Positions 7,245 through 14,430 of a stretch of 27,966 nucleotides of DNA are shown piece after piece. Within the stretch, counting starts at the first letter, position 1. Each line of letters starts with the position of its first letter. The notes below the pieces were generated by a model, which was not told where the DNA came from, ran no database searches, and worked only from the letters and a program-made list of their open reading frames with translations. A program made the position numbers and the translations under genes. This stretch comes from SCUN01 sp046598935 (GTDB lineage: Bacteria; Acidobacteriota; Vicinamibacteria; Vicinamibacterales; SCN-69-37): NCBI GenBank assembly GCA_046598935.1, contig JBKJHW010000094.1, positions 1-27,966 on the forward strand. Direction: 5' to 3'.

Positions 7245-7483
7245 GGCGCTCGCGACGGCATCGCCCTCGCGCAGGGCCGACTGGGAGTGGCCCGATCTGC
7301 GACAGGATGAAATCGCGCCGCAGGGAGCGCAGCGTTTCGAGCGTGGTTCCGTAGGCCGTGCGAAGCGGGGCCGGGTAGGAACCACGCGATAAGTGCGCTT
7401 GAGCGAAACGCGCGCGGACGGAGGCGCGATTTCGAGGGCCAGCTCCCGGAGGCCCAGCGCGAGGGCGAGGACGGCGCGAGCGT
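7245..7483 (-). repeat. Inverted repeat copy B (about 239 bp), partner at 6390-6643
   Basis: Read on the minus strand this segment repeats copy A, starting with the same ACGCTCGCGCC and ending with the same GCGAGCGCC. The two copies are 601 bases apart in opposite orientation, a geometry that permits inversion of the segment between them by homologous recombination or formation of a large stem. Confidence 0.85.
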
Positions 7484-7498
7484 ACGGGTACGCCGAGC

Positions 7499-7538
7499 GC
7501 GGACCTGCCCGCCCTGAGCGTGCGAAGGGAAGGTCCGC
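7499..7538 (-). terminator. Inverted repeat just after folK, possible terminator
   Basis: The 8-base arms GCGGACCT and AGGTCCGC enclose a 24-base GC-rich loop directly downstream of the folK stop. There is no T run, so intrinsic termination is uncertain. It may instead be the end of the repeat unit starting at 7245. Confidence 0.3.
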
Positions 7539-7540
7539 AC

Positions 7541-7969
7541 CTACGTCTTGTCGGCGATCAATTCCGGCGCAATTTCTCGTAATGGTCCCATCACAAACTC
7601 TCGTTCCCGGAACCGCGGATGCGGGACTTGCAGGCCCGGCTCGTTGATCACGTCGTTGCCGTAGAGAATCAGATCGAGATCGAGGGTGCGCGCGGCTTTC
7701 GGCGTGCGCCGCTCGCGCGCGTGCAATGCCTCGATAGCCTGCAGCGCGTTGAGCAGCTCGCGGGCACGGAGCGTCGTGCGGCCGACGATGACGGCGTTGA
7801 GGTAGTCGGGTTGCGGCTCGTGGACATCCACGGGCGCGGTGTTGATGAACGAAGACACGCGCACGTCTGTAAGAATCCCGCGCAACTCTTGAACAGCTTG
7901 ATTGAGATGAACTTCCCGGTTGCCGAGGTTCGAACCGAGGGCGATCGCGACTGTGACTACTCGATCCAC
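7541..7969 (-). CDS. folK: 2-amino-4-hydroxy-6-hydroxymethyldihydropteridine pyrophosphokinase
   Basis: HPPK transfers pyrophosphate from ATP to 6-hydroxymethyl-7,8-dihydropterin, the step before dihydropteroate synthase in folate synthesis; it is cytoplasmic. The 142-residue product begins near IALGSNLGNR, the signature N-terminal loop. It contains LLNALQAIEALHARERRTPKAARTLDLD in the expected place, with the Mg-binding Asp pair in DLDLILYG, and ends with the family's VPHPRFREREFVMGPL block. The only usable start in range is a GTG at 7969. It overlaps the stop of the ferritin-like gene by 13 bases, so translation is probably coupled. The protein is slightly shorter than the usual 150-165 residues but all core motifs are present. 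Other folate genes are not in the window. Confidence 0.93.
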   Translation of the reverse strand: MDRVVTVAIALGSNLGNREVHLNQAVQELRGILTDVRVSSFINTAPVDVHEPQPDYLNAVIVGRTTLRARELLNALQAIEALHARERRTPKAARTLDLDLILYGNDVINEPGLQVPHPRFREREFVMGPLREIAPELIADKT

Positions 7970-8463
7970 CGGACGGGCATCACGCCGTCGCCCGTGGACG
8001 CGCCTTTCATGCGGCGACCCAGCAGGTCGTCCTGGCCGGCGAGCATCTGGTCGAAGAAGCGTTTCTGCTCGAGCGTCTCGCCGAGAATGACGCCGGCGAG
8101 CTTGCGATGACGATCGCTCTGGATGCCGGCGACCTTCGGACGCCACTTCGCGACCAGTTGCTCGGCGGATTTGGAATCCTCGGCGACGAGCGGCATGAAC
8201 TTCTCGTTCGGATTCTTCTTGTTGGTGCCCGTCGCGGCCGTCGCGGTGGCATCGGGCACTGACGAGGGCGTGCCGCCGAGGTCCTCGATACCCGCCTCGA
8301 GCCACGTCAGGTGCTCGTCTTCGCGGTTGATCAAATACTGATAGGCGTTATTGAACTCGTAGTCGGAGACAAGCTTGGCGACCGCGACGTGGCGCTGGCG
8401 CTCGATGAACTTGTCGCGATGCAGCTCGATGAGGAGCGGAAGGTCGTCGTTCTGCGTTGCCAT
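7957..8463 (-). CDS. Ferritin-like domain protein of unknown function
   Basis: This 168-residue protein looks like a four-helix ferritin-like or rubrerythrin-type bundle. Helix 1 carries HRDKFIERQRHVAVAKL, helix 2 has a NREDEHLTWLEAGI segment with the E-x-x-H pattern typical of a carboxylate-bridged iron site, and a later helix has GETLEQKRFF. A Thr/Ala/Asn-rich linker (about 72-85) separates the two halves. Whether it binds iron, and whether it stores iron, protects against oxidants or has a structural role, cannot be read from the sequence. Its ATG overlaps the TAA of the DksA/TraR gene by one base (TAATG), and its 3' end overlaps folK by 13 bases, so the three genes form one translationally coupled unit. 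Confidence 0.75.
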   Translation of the reverse strand: MATQNDDLPLLIELHRDKFIERQRHVAVAKLVSDYEFNNAYQYLINREDEHLTWLEAGIEDLGGTPSSVPDATATAATGTNKKNPNEKFMPLVAEDSKSAEQLVAKWRPKVAGIQSDRHRKLAGVILGETLEQKRFFDQMLAGQDDLLGRRMKGASTGDGVMPVRWIE

Positions 8464-8825
8464 TACGCGTTCTGTTTTTGCTTGCAGGTGATGCAGACGC
8501 GCGTCCACGGAATCGCTTCCAGCCTCGGCATGGCGATCGGATCGCCGCAATCGCGGCAGAGGCCGTAGACGCCCTTTTCGAGCCGGTAGAGCGCTTCCTC
8601 GATCGCCTGGAGGATCTTGGCGTCCGTTTGCTTGAGCTTGAGCTGGATCTCGACTTCGTTGGTGCCGCTGGCCTGGTCGGCCATGTCGCCCTGGCGGCTG
8701 TTGACGTCAGCCGACGCTGGCAGCGCGCGCGTGCCCGTGGACACCGCGAGGATCTCCCCGCGCTTGCGGAGCAGCATGTCCTTCAAATGAGCGAGGTTGG
8801 CGTCAGTCAGGTTTGCGGCGGCCAC
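8463..8825 (-). CDS. DksA/TraR-type C4 zinc finger protein
   Basis: DksA-family proteins bind the secondary channel of RNA polymerase and tune transcription, often with ppGpp. The 120-residue product has an N-terminal coiled-coil-like part (LAHLKDMLLRKRGEIL, then QLKLKQTDAKILQAIEEALYRLEKG) and a C-terminal zinc finger with four cysteines in CRDCGDP and CITCK, as in the family. The coiled-coil tip lacks a convincing copy of the DksA aspartate pair, so a general DksA/TraR name is safer than DksA itself. The start is a GTG at 8825 with no ribosome binding site; a frame extending further upstream runs into the preceding permease gene. It leads a three-gene unit with the ferritin-like gene and folK, 73 bases after the permease. 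Confidence 0.87.
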   Translation of the reverse strand: MAAANLTDANLAHLKDMLLRKRGEILAVSTGTRALPASADVNSRQGDMADQASGTNEVEIQLKLKQTDAKILQAIEEALYRLEKGVYGLCRDCGDPIAMPRLEAIPWTRVCITCKQKQNA

Positions 8826-8836
8826 GATATCTGTCG

Positions 8837-8842
8837 ATATTA
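8837..8842 (-). promoter_or_regulatory. Candidate -10 box TAATAT for the dksA-like unit
   Basis: TAATAT on the minus strand ends 11 bases before the GTG at 8825. No ribosome binding site lies between them, so a very short 5' leader is likely if it is used. Confidence 0.3.
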
Positions 8843-8898
8843 GCTCTACCGGTCGCCGCCGATCAAATCTGCCAGGCCGCCCGGCAGGTTCTCCGGCG

Positions 8899-11436
8899 TT
8901 ACTCGGTTCGCAATGTTCGCAGCGGCTTCCTGAACACGACGTCCAGGCTCGACACCAGGCCGACGACGGCAACGAGCGCGGCGGTTCCGGCAATCGCGAT
9001 CGCAATCAACTTCGGCGACACCGACCAGTCGATATCCAACAGCTCGCGGCTCACGACAAACGACAGCGCGATCGCGCCGAGCGCGCCCATGAACCCGGCG
9101 AGCGCGCCAATCAGGCTGTACTCGATCGCGATCATGGCGGCCAGCCGCCCCGTGCTTGCTCCGAGCGTGCGGTAAATCGCCGCGTCATAGAGCCGCTGAA
9201 ACTTCGTCATGGCCACGGCGCCGATGAGAATGAGGACACCGCTGATCAGGGTCACGACGCCGACCACCGTGACAGCGAGCGTCACGTTGGCGAGGATGTC
9301 CTGCACGCTCTTCAGAATCTCGCGCACGTCGATCGCCGACACGTTCGGATAACCGAAGGCCAGGTCGCGCTGAAACCCGGCGCGAGCCGCCGGGTCGCTG
9401 AGCCCGGTCACGAACGTCACAAATGCATGCGGGATCCGCTCGATCGGGCCGGGCGCGAAGACAAACACGAATCCGCCATTGGCGACGTCGTCCCACTCGA
9501 CCTTGCGCACGCTCGTGACGCGGGCCGTGACCTCGCGGCCTGCCAGGTCGAAGCGAATGTCGTCGCCCACGTCGATGCCGGAATTGCGGTGCAGGTTCTG
9601 CTCGATCGACACCTCGAACGCATCCGAGGGCGACGTGGCAAATCGCCCCGAGACGACGTCCTCGTTGGCCTCGAGGGCTCCGCGATAGGTCAGCCCGAAC
9701 TCGCGCGCAAGCCCCCTGCCGAACTCCCGCACATCCTTCGACGTCGCGAGCGTGACGCGTTTTCCCGTGACGCCCGTAATGCGGCCCCGCATCATCGGCA
9801 CGAACTTGGGCGGATTGGCCGAATGACTCGCCGCGATTCTGACGAGCCCATCGACCTGATCCTGCTGCACGTCGATCAGCACGAGGTCCGGTGAGGAGTT
9901 GCCGGACTCCGGCGAAAACTCCCGCAGCAGATTGTCCTGCACGATCCGCATCCCCAGCACGAAGAACGCGCCGAGGCCCACGGCCATCAGGACGACCCTG
10001 GCCTGGCCGCCTGCGCGGCCGATGCTCACAACGGCGTGACGCAGCGCGAAGCGCCTTGATCGTGCGAGCGGGCCGACGACATGCACGAGCCCGCGGCTGG
10101 CAACGTGCAGGATCAGCGCCGCGACCGCGAGCCCGCCGACCACAATCGCGCCGGCCTTCAGCGAGCCTGCCTGCCAGACAGCGACGGCGGAAACAGCCGT
10201 CGCCAACGCGCCAAACGTCGCGACCGATCGCCAGTTGCGGCGCCCCGCGGTCGGAGCCGTGTCGGCCCGGAGCAGCAACAGCGGCTTGACCTGGCGGATC
10301 TCCATCAACGGCACGGCCGCAAACAGCAGCGACACGAGCAACCCGACCGCGCTGCCCTGCGCAACTGCTGAAACCGTCAGATGGACCGACTCGAGGCGCA
10401 ATTGCTCAAGCGTGGACGCCGGGATCGCCGCGAGCGCGATCGCGGCAAGCACGGTGCCAAGCGCGCAGCCGGCGAGGCTCAGCGCCGTCATCTGAATGAC
10501 GTACGTCCAGACCGTCTGCGAGGCCGACGCGCCCAGGCACTTGAGCACGGCGATCGTCTTGAGCTTCTGTTGAATGAAGACTCTCGTCACGCTCCACACG
10601 CCGATGCCGCCAAGCACGACAATGGCGAAGCCGATGAGGGAGAGGTAGTCCTCGCCAACCTTGAGCGCCGTGCCGATGCGATCCTCGAGCCGCTTGTACG
10701 TCGTCACATTAACCGGCGTCTTCGCGAACGCGACATTGAGCCGGTCTTCGACCGCGAGCAGGCTGCGGTCGTCGCGGACCGTGAACATCCATGCGTAATT
10801 CACGCGGCTGCCCAGACCGAAGACCGGCAGGTCTCTGAGAGCGGCGAGATCGATGTAGATCCGCGGCCCGAACGACACGCCGCCGCGCCGCTGCGCGCTT
10901 TCCTTGACGAAGACGTCTCGAATCGTGAACAGACGACCCGCGACGACGATCGCGTCGCCGGCCTTCACGCCGAGTTGCGCGAGCACGTCCGGCTGGACGA
11001 CCGCGCCGTGATCCTTCAGTAACCCGTGCGAATACGCCTGGCCGCTGGCAAGCGTGATCGAGCCGTAGAGCGGATACGACGCGTCGACGCCGCGAAGCTC
11101 GGCGAGCCGCGCGATCGGCTGCGCGGCGTCGTCACCGGCGCGAACCATCGTGAACGTCTGGACGACCGTCGAGCGTGCCGTGACCCCAAACGGGTTCGCC
11201 GTCGCCAACACGAGCGCCTTCGTCTGCGCGTCCGACAGGGGCCTGTTTGACTCGACGACCGCGTCGCCGGCGATGAGATTTCGCGCCTCGCGCGTCATGA
11301 CGACGCGGACGTTCTGAATGACGCTGCGCAGCGTGATGATGCCGGCGACGCCGACGCCCACGCACACGAAGAAAAAGATCAGCCGCGGCCACGACGCGCG
11401 CATCTCACGCCACGCCATGCGGAGCACAAAGAGCAC
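8899..11436 (-). CDS. ABC transporter permease, YbbP-like (FtsX domains)
   Basis: This is a large inner-membrane permease of about 845 residues with the architecture of YbbP-type proteins: an N-terminal transmembrane helix (about 18-38, RLIFFFVCVGVGVAGI), a periplasmic domain, a first FtsX block with three helices (about 250-380), two further hydrophobic helices (about 410-450), a second large periplasmic domain, and a C-terminal FtsX block (about 720-845). E. coli YbbP partners with the ATPase YbbA, and the ATPase gene is directly upstream here. The start is uncertain: the GTG at 11436 lies just after the ATPase stop, and a TTG at 11454 would overlap the ATPase end by 17 bases. The neighbouring SGNH hydrolase matches the E. 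coli tesA-ybbA-ybbP linkage. The exported or extracted substrate is unknown. Confidence 0.9.
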   Translation of the reverse strand: MLFVLRMAWREMRASWPRLIFFFVCVGVGVAGIITLRSVIQNVRVVMTREARNLIAGDAVVESNRPLSDAQTKALVLATANPFGVTARSTVVQTFTMVRAGDDAAQPIARLAELRGVDASYPLYGSITLASGQAYSHGLLKDHGAVVQPDVLAQLGVKAGDAIVVAGRLFTIRDVFVKESAQRRGGVSFGPRIYIDLAALRDLPVFGLGSRVNYAWMFTVRDDRSLLAVEDRLNVAFAKTPVNVTTYKRLEDRIGTALKVGEDYLSLIGFAIVVLGGIGVWSVTRVFIQQKLKTIAVLKCLGASASQTVWTYVIQMTALSLAGCALGTVLAAIALAAIPASTLEQLRLESVHLTVSAVAQGSAVGLLVSLLFAAVPLMEIRQVKPLLLLRADTAPTAGRRNWRSVATFGALATAVSAVAVWQAGSLKAGAIVVGGLAVAALILHVASRGLVHVVGPLARSRRFALRHAVVSIGRAGGQARVVLMAVGLGAFFVLGMRIVQDNLLREFSPESGNSSPDLVLIDVQQDQVDGLVRIAASHSANPPKFVPMMRGRITGVTGKRVTLATSKDVREFGRGLAREFGLTYRGALEANEDVVSGRFATSPSDAFEVSIEQNLHRNSGIDVGDDIRFDLAGREVTARVTSVRKVEWDDVANGGFVFVFAPGPIERIPHAFVTFVTGLSDPAARAGFQRDLAFGYPNVSAIDVREILKSVQDILANVTLAVTVVGVVTLISGVLILIGAVAMTKFQRLYDAAIYRTLGASTGRLAAMIAIEYSLIGALAGFMGALGAIALSFVVSRELLDIDWSVSPKLIAIAIAGTAALVAVVGLVSSLDVVFRKPLRTLRTE

Positions 11437-11437
11437 G

Positions 11438-12115
11438 TCAGTTCTGCCGGGCAAGATCGCTCACGACATGGCCGTCGCGCAGCCGGATGGTTCTGTCGGC
11501 GCGGGCGGCCAGCTCCAGATCATGCGTGACGAGCACGAGCGTTCTCCCGCGCTTGCGATTCACGTCCACGAGCAGCTCGATGACCTGTTCGCCCGTGCGG
11601 CTGTCCAGATTGCCCGTCGGCTCGTCCGCGAGGATCACGTCGGGGTCGTTGGCAAGCGCGCGCGCGATCGCCACGCGCTGCTGCTCGCCGCCGGACAGCT
11701 GCGACGGGTAGTGATGGCCGCGCCCCGTCAGACCGACCTCGTCGATCAGTGTCTGCGCTTTCGCGCGCGGATCCCGGTCGCCGGCGATCTCGAGCGGCAC
11801 CATGACGTTCTCGAGCGCGGTGAGCGACGGAATCAGATGGAAGAACTGAAAGACGATGCCGATCCTGGTGCCGCGGAGGCGCGCGAGCGTCTCCTCGTCG
11901 AGCGTCGTGATGTCTTCCTCGCCGATCATGATCTGGCCGGTCGTCGGCGAATCGAGACCGGCGATCAAACCGAGCAGCGTCGACTTGCCGCTGCCCGACG
12001 CGCCGGTGATCGCGACGGCCTGGCCGCGCTCGAAGCGCATCGACGTGGGATGAAGAATTGTGAGAGGTCCCGCGCCGCTCGTGACGGTTTTCGACACATT
12101 GACGAGCTCGATCAT
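11438..12115 (-). CDS. ABC transporter ATP-binding protein, YbbA/LolD-like
   Basis: This 225-residue ATPase energises the FtsX permease encoded next. It shows Walker A TGASGSGKST (about 37-46), the Q-loop in VFQFFHLIPS, the signature LSGGEQQR, Walker B VILADEPTGNLDSR and the H-loop VTHDLELA. The length and motif spacing match YbbA and LolD. It begins 7 bases after the SGNH hydrolase stop, and its stop lies at the permease start. Because a hydrolase precedes it, as TesA adjoins YbbA in E. coli (there divergently), the transporter may handle products or substrates of that enzyme. This is an old but unproven suggestion for the family. Confidence 0.94.
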   Translation of the reverse strand: MIELVNVSKTVTSGAGPLTILHPTSMRFERGQAVAITGASGSGKSTLLGLIAGLDSPTTGQIMIGEEDITTLDEETLARLRGTRIGIVFQFFHLIPSLTALENVMVPLEIAGDRDPRAKAQTLIDEVGLTGRGHHYPSQLSGGEQQRVAIARALANDPDVILADEPTGNLDSRTGEQVIELLVDVNRKRGRTLVLVTHDLELAARADRTIRLRDGHVVSDLARQN

Positions 12116-12122
12116 CGGCGGG

Positions 12123-12842
12123 CTACGGGGCGCGGGTCGCGAGGTCGTCGAGCAGCGGTTTCAGCTTCTCGTAAATCATCGCGGCAATGATCTTGTGCGC
12201 CGCCGCCGTCGGGTGGATGCCATCGTCCTGGTTCAGTTCGGGATCTCCGGCGACGCCTTCGAGCAGGAACGGCACGAACGTCGCCGATGTCTCGCGCGCA
12301 ACTTTATAGAAGACGCTTCGAAACGCGCTGGCGTAGTCGTCGCCGAGATTGGGCGGCGCCTGCATCCCGGTGAGGAGCACGTCGATGCCCTTGCCTTGCG
12401 CCTGTTTCACGATCGCGCGCACATTCTCCTGGGTCGCGTTCGGCGGGACGCCGCGGAGCGCGTCGTTGCCACCGATGGCGACGATCAGAATTTTCACGTT
12501 CGGATCGATCAGGCCGTCGAGCCGCCGCAGCGCTGTCGCGGAGGTATCGCCCGACTCGCCGGCGTTCAGCATCTCGATGTTGTAGCCGTCGGTGTCGATC
12601 ATCTGTTGCAGTTGCGCGGGGTATGCGTCGACCTGGAACACCCCCAGACCCGCCGTGATGCTGTCACCGAGCGCGACGATCTTCGGACGCGGCGCCGGCT
12701 CGGTTTCGAGCCCGGGCGGCGGCTTCACCTCGGCTGCCGGCGGCGAATTCGCCCCGGGCTTTTCGTCCCGGGAGCCGCAGGCGGCGGCGAGCGCGAGCGT
12801 CAGGCTCAGTGCCAGGCCCGCCGCTCCCACCGATCGGATCAC
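12123..12842 (-). CDS. SGNH/GDSL-family hydrolase, TesA-like, probable lipoprotein
   Basis: This is an arylesterase or lysophospholipase-type serine hydrolase of 239 residues. A hydrophobic N-terminus ends in a lipobox-like LAAAC with Cys22, so the mature protein is probably a lipoprotein, followed by a Pro-rich linker (about 30-53). The four SGNH blocks are present: GDSITAG with nucleophile Ser61, Gly98 in the ESGDT segment, GGND with Asn126, and DGIHP with Asp207 and His210. The start is a GTG at 12842 overlapping the TGA of the upstream small gene by four bases, so translation is coupled. Downstream come the YbbA-like ATPase and YbbP-like permease, the same functional set as in E. coli. 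Thioesterase, lysophospholipase or protease-like activity cannot be told apart here. Confidence 0.92.
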   Translation of the reverse strand: MIRSVGAAGLALSLTLALAAACGSRDEKPGANSPPAAEVKPPPGLETEPAPRPKIVALGDSITAGLGVFQVDAYPAQLQQMIDTDGYNIEMLNAGESGDTSATALRRLDGLIDPNVKILIVAIGGNDALRGVPPNATQENVRAIVKQAQGKGIDVLLTGMQAPPNLGDDYASAFRSVFYKVARETSATFVPFLLEGVAGDPELNQDDGIHPTAAAHKIIAAMIYEKLKPLLDDLATRAP

Positions 12843-13072
12843 ATCGTCTCCAACTGCTTACTGAGCGCCGTGATGGCGTGCTCCAGCATGGCGCGGTGCC
12901 CCGGGCTGGTCGAGGCGGCCAGGTCCGCCTCAGCGCGTTTGAGCGCCAACTCTACGGTTCGACGTGCGTTGCCTGCGGCCGGATCCACGGCGGCTGCGGC
13001 GTCGCGCGGCACCGGCCGCGACAGGTCTTCCTGCTGAGATTCAATCGACTTGCTTTCCCACCCTCGTGCCAT
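12839..13072 (-). CDS. Small hypothetical protein heading the SGNH/ABC operon
   Basis: I do not recognise this 77-residue protein. It is hydrophilic, with no signal peptide or transmembrane segment. Its N-terminal 30 residues are polar and probably unstructured. The second half (ARRTVELALKRAEADL, then HRAMLEHAITALSKQLE) reads as two amphipathic helices, possibly a helical hairpin. It is supported as a real gene by the four-base overlap (ATGTGA) with the next gene's GTG and by a -10-like box 6 bases before its ATG. The position suggests a role with the hydrolase or ABC transporter, but no function can be assigned. Confidence 0.65.
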   Translation of the reverse strand: MARGWESKSIESQQEDLSRPVPRDAAAAVDPAAGNARRTVELALKRAEADLAASTSPGHRAMLEHAITALSKQLETM

Positions 13073-13078
13073 CCCTAC

Positions 13079-13084
13079 ATTATG
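13079..13084 (-). promoter_or_regulatory. Candidate -10 box CATAAT, overlapping a divergent promoter
   Basis: CATAAT on the minus strand ends 6 bases before the ATG at 13072. It shares four bases with the TATGCT box of the divergent permease gene. Only 20 bases separate the two start codons, leaving no room for separate leaders. Confidence 0.4.
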
Positions 13085-13086
13085 CT
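13081..13086 (+). promoter_or_regulatory. Candidate -10 box TATGCT for the APC permease
   Basis: TATGCT ends 6 bases before the GTG at 13093, a spacing typical of leaderless transcripts. There is no Shine-Dalgarno sequence and no clear -35 element. Confidence 0.4.
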
Positions 13087-13092
13087 CTTGCC

Positions 13093-14430
13093 GTGTCGTT
13101 CAAACGCGCACTCGGTCCATTCGACGCCACGATGGTGGTCATCGGCGGCATCGTCGGATCCGGCATCTTCATCAACCCCTATCTGGTCGCGCGGACGCTC
13201 GATACTCCCGCTCTGGTCCTCGGGGCGTGGATTGCGGGCGGCGCGATCGCCCTCGCCGGCGCGTTTGCCTACGCGGAACTCGGCCAGCGCATGCCGAAAG
13301 CCGGCGGCCAGTACGTCTATCTCTCCGAAGCCTGGCACCCTCTCGTGGGTTTTTTGTATGGGTGGGCGCTCCTGTTCATGATCGAAACGGGCGCCATGGC
13401 GGCCGTCGCCATGGCGTTCGCTCAGTACGCCCTGCGGCTGGCCGGCCAGCCCGACGACCTGGTGCTTCTGCTCGCGATCGCGGCGATCGTGCTGCTCTCG
13501 GTGATCAACTACGTCGGCGTGACGCCCGGCAGCCGCGTGCTGAACGTCTTCGTCATGCTCAAGGTCGCCGCGCTGGGGGTCATCATCCTGCTGGCGATGT
13601 GGGGGCCGTCATCGCCGGAGTGGCTGTCGGCCGGCCGGCTTGATGACGCGTCCTTGACTAAGGGCTCAACCTTGGCAGCGTTCGGCGCCGCGCTGATTCC
13701 GATTCTCTTTGCCTACGGCGGCTGGCAGAACGCCAATTACGTCGCGGAGGAAATGCGCGACGCGCGCAAGCACCTCCCCCGCGCGCTGATTCTCGGCACC
13801 TCGATCGTCGTTGTCATTTACCTGCTCGCGAACGTCGCGTATCTCCGCACACTCGGCCTGACGGGCCTCGCCGCCACGGAAACGCCGGCGGCTGACGCGG
13901 CGGCGCGGTGGCTCGGGTCCGGCGGCGCGCAGTTTGTCTCGGCGGCGATCGCCATTTCCACGTTTGGATTTCTCGACCTCGCGATTCTCGCGCCGACGCG
14001 CGTGTACTACGCGATGGCGAAAGACGGCGCGTTCCTGCCGTCGGTCGCGAAGCTTCATCCGCGTTTTCAGACGCCGGGCAACGCCATCCTGCTGCAATCG
14101 TTCTGGGCGATCGTGCTGCTCTTCACCGGCAAATACGGCGATCTGCTCAACACCGTCGTCTTTGCCGACTGGATTTTCTTCGGCCTCACGGTCGCCGGTC
14201 TCTTCGTTCTGCGTCGCCGCGACGGCTCGTTGCGCCGCCGCATCGGCGCGCCGGACGGATTCCGCACACCCGGTTATCCCTGGCTCCCGGCTCTCTTCGT
14301 GCTCGTCTCGATCGTGGTCGTCTATTCGGTCGTGAGAGAGGCTCCGCTTCGCGCCGCTGCCGGCGCCGGCCTGCTCCTGATTGGCGTGCCGGTGTTCTAT
14401 CTGTTCAAAAGGCATTCGGCGAATGTCTGA
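13093..14430 (+). CDS. Amino acid permease, APC superfamily
   Basis: This is a 445-residue inner-membrane transporter with about twelve hydrophobic helices. The first helix carries the unwound substrate-binding motif GGIVGSGIFINP (about residues 18-29), the hallmark of APC-fold amino acid transporters. PKAGGQYVYLSEAW in the helix 2-3 region and FAYGGWQNANYVAEEMRDARKHLPRA around helix 6 match the family closely, including the conserved Glu-Glu loop. It probably imports or exchanges a neutral or cationic amino acid. The GTG at 13093 is preferred because longer starts have no homologous sequence and overlap the divergent gene's promoter. It overlaps the aminotransferase gene by 8 bases, suggesting uptake and transamination of the same amino acid, which is an inference. 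Confidence 0.93.
   Translation: MSFKRALGPFDATMVVIGGIVGSGIFINPYLVARTLDTPALVLGAWIAGGAIALAGAFAYAELGQRMPKAGGQYVYLSEAWHPLVGFLYGWALLFMIETGAMAAVAMAFAQYALRLAGQPDDLVLLLAIAAIVLLSVINYVGVTPGSRVLNVFVMLKVAALGVIILLAMWGPSSPEWLSAGRLDDASLTKGSTLAAFGAALIPILFAYGGWQNANYVAEEMRDARKHLPRALILGTSIVVVIYLLANVAYLRTLGLTGLAATETPAADAAARWLGSGGAQFVSAAIAISTFGFLDLAILAPTRVYYAMAKDGAFLPSVAKLHPRFQTPGNAILLQSFWAIVLLFTGKYGDLLNTVVFADWIFFGLTVAGLFVLRRRDGSLRRRIGAPDGFRTPGYPWLPALFVLVSIVVVYSVVREAPLRAAAGAGLLLIGVPVFYLFKRHSANV

Noticed and set aside
8797..9894. Plus-strand frame of 365 codons opposite the YbbP-like permease
   Set aside because: Antisense to a strongly supported permease gene, with typical GC-shadow composition.
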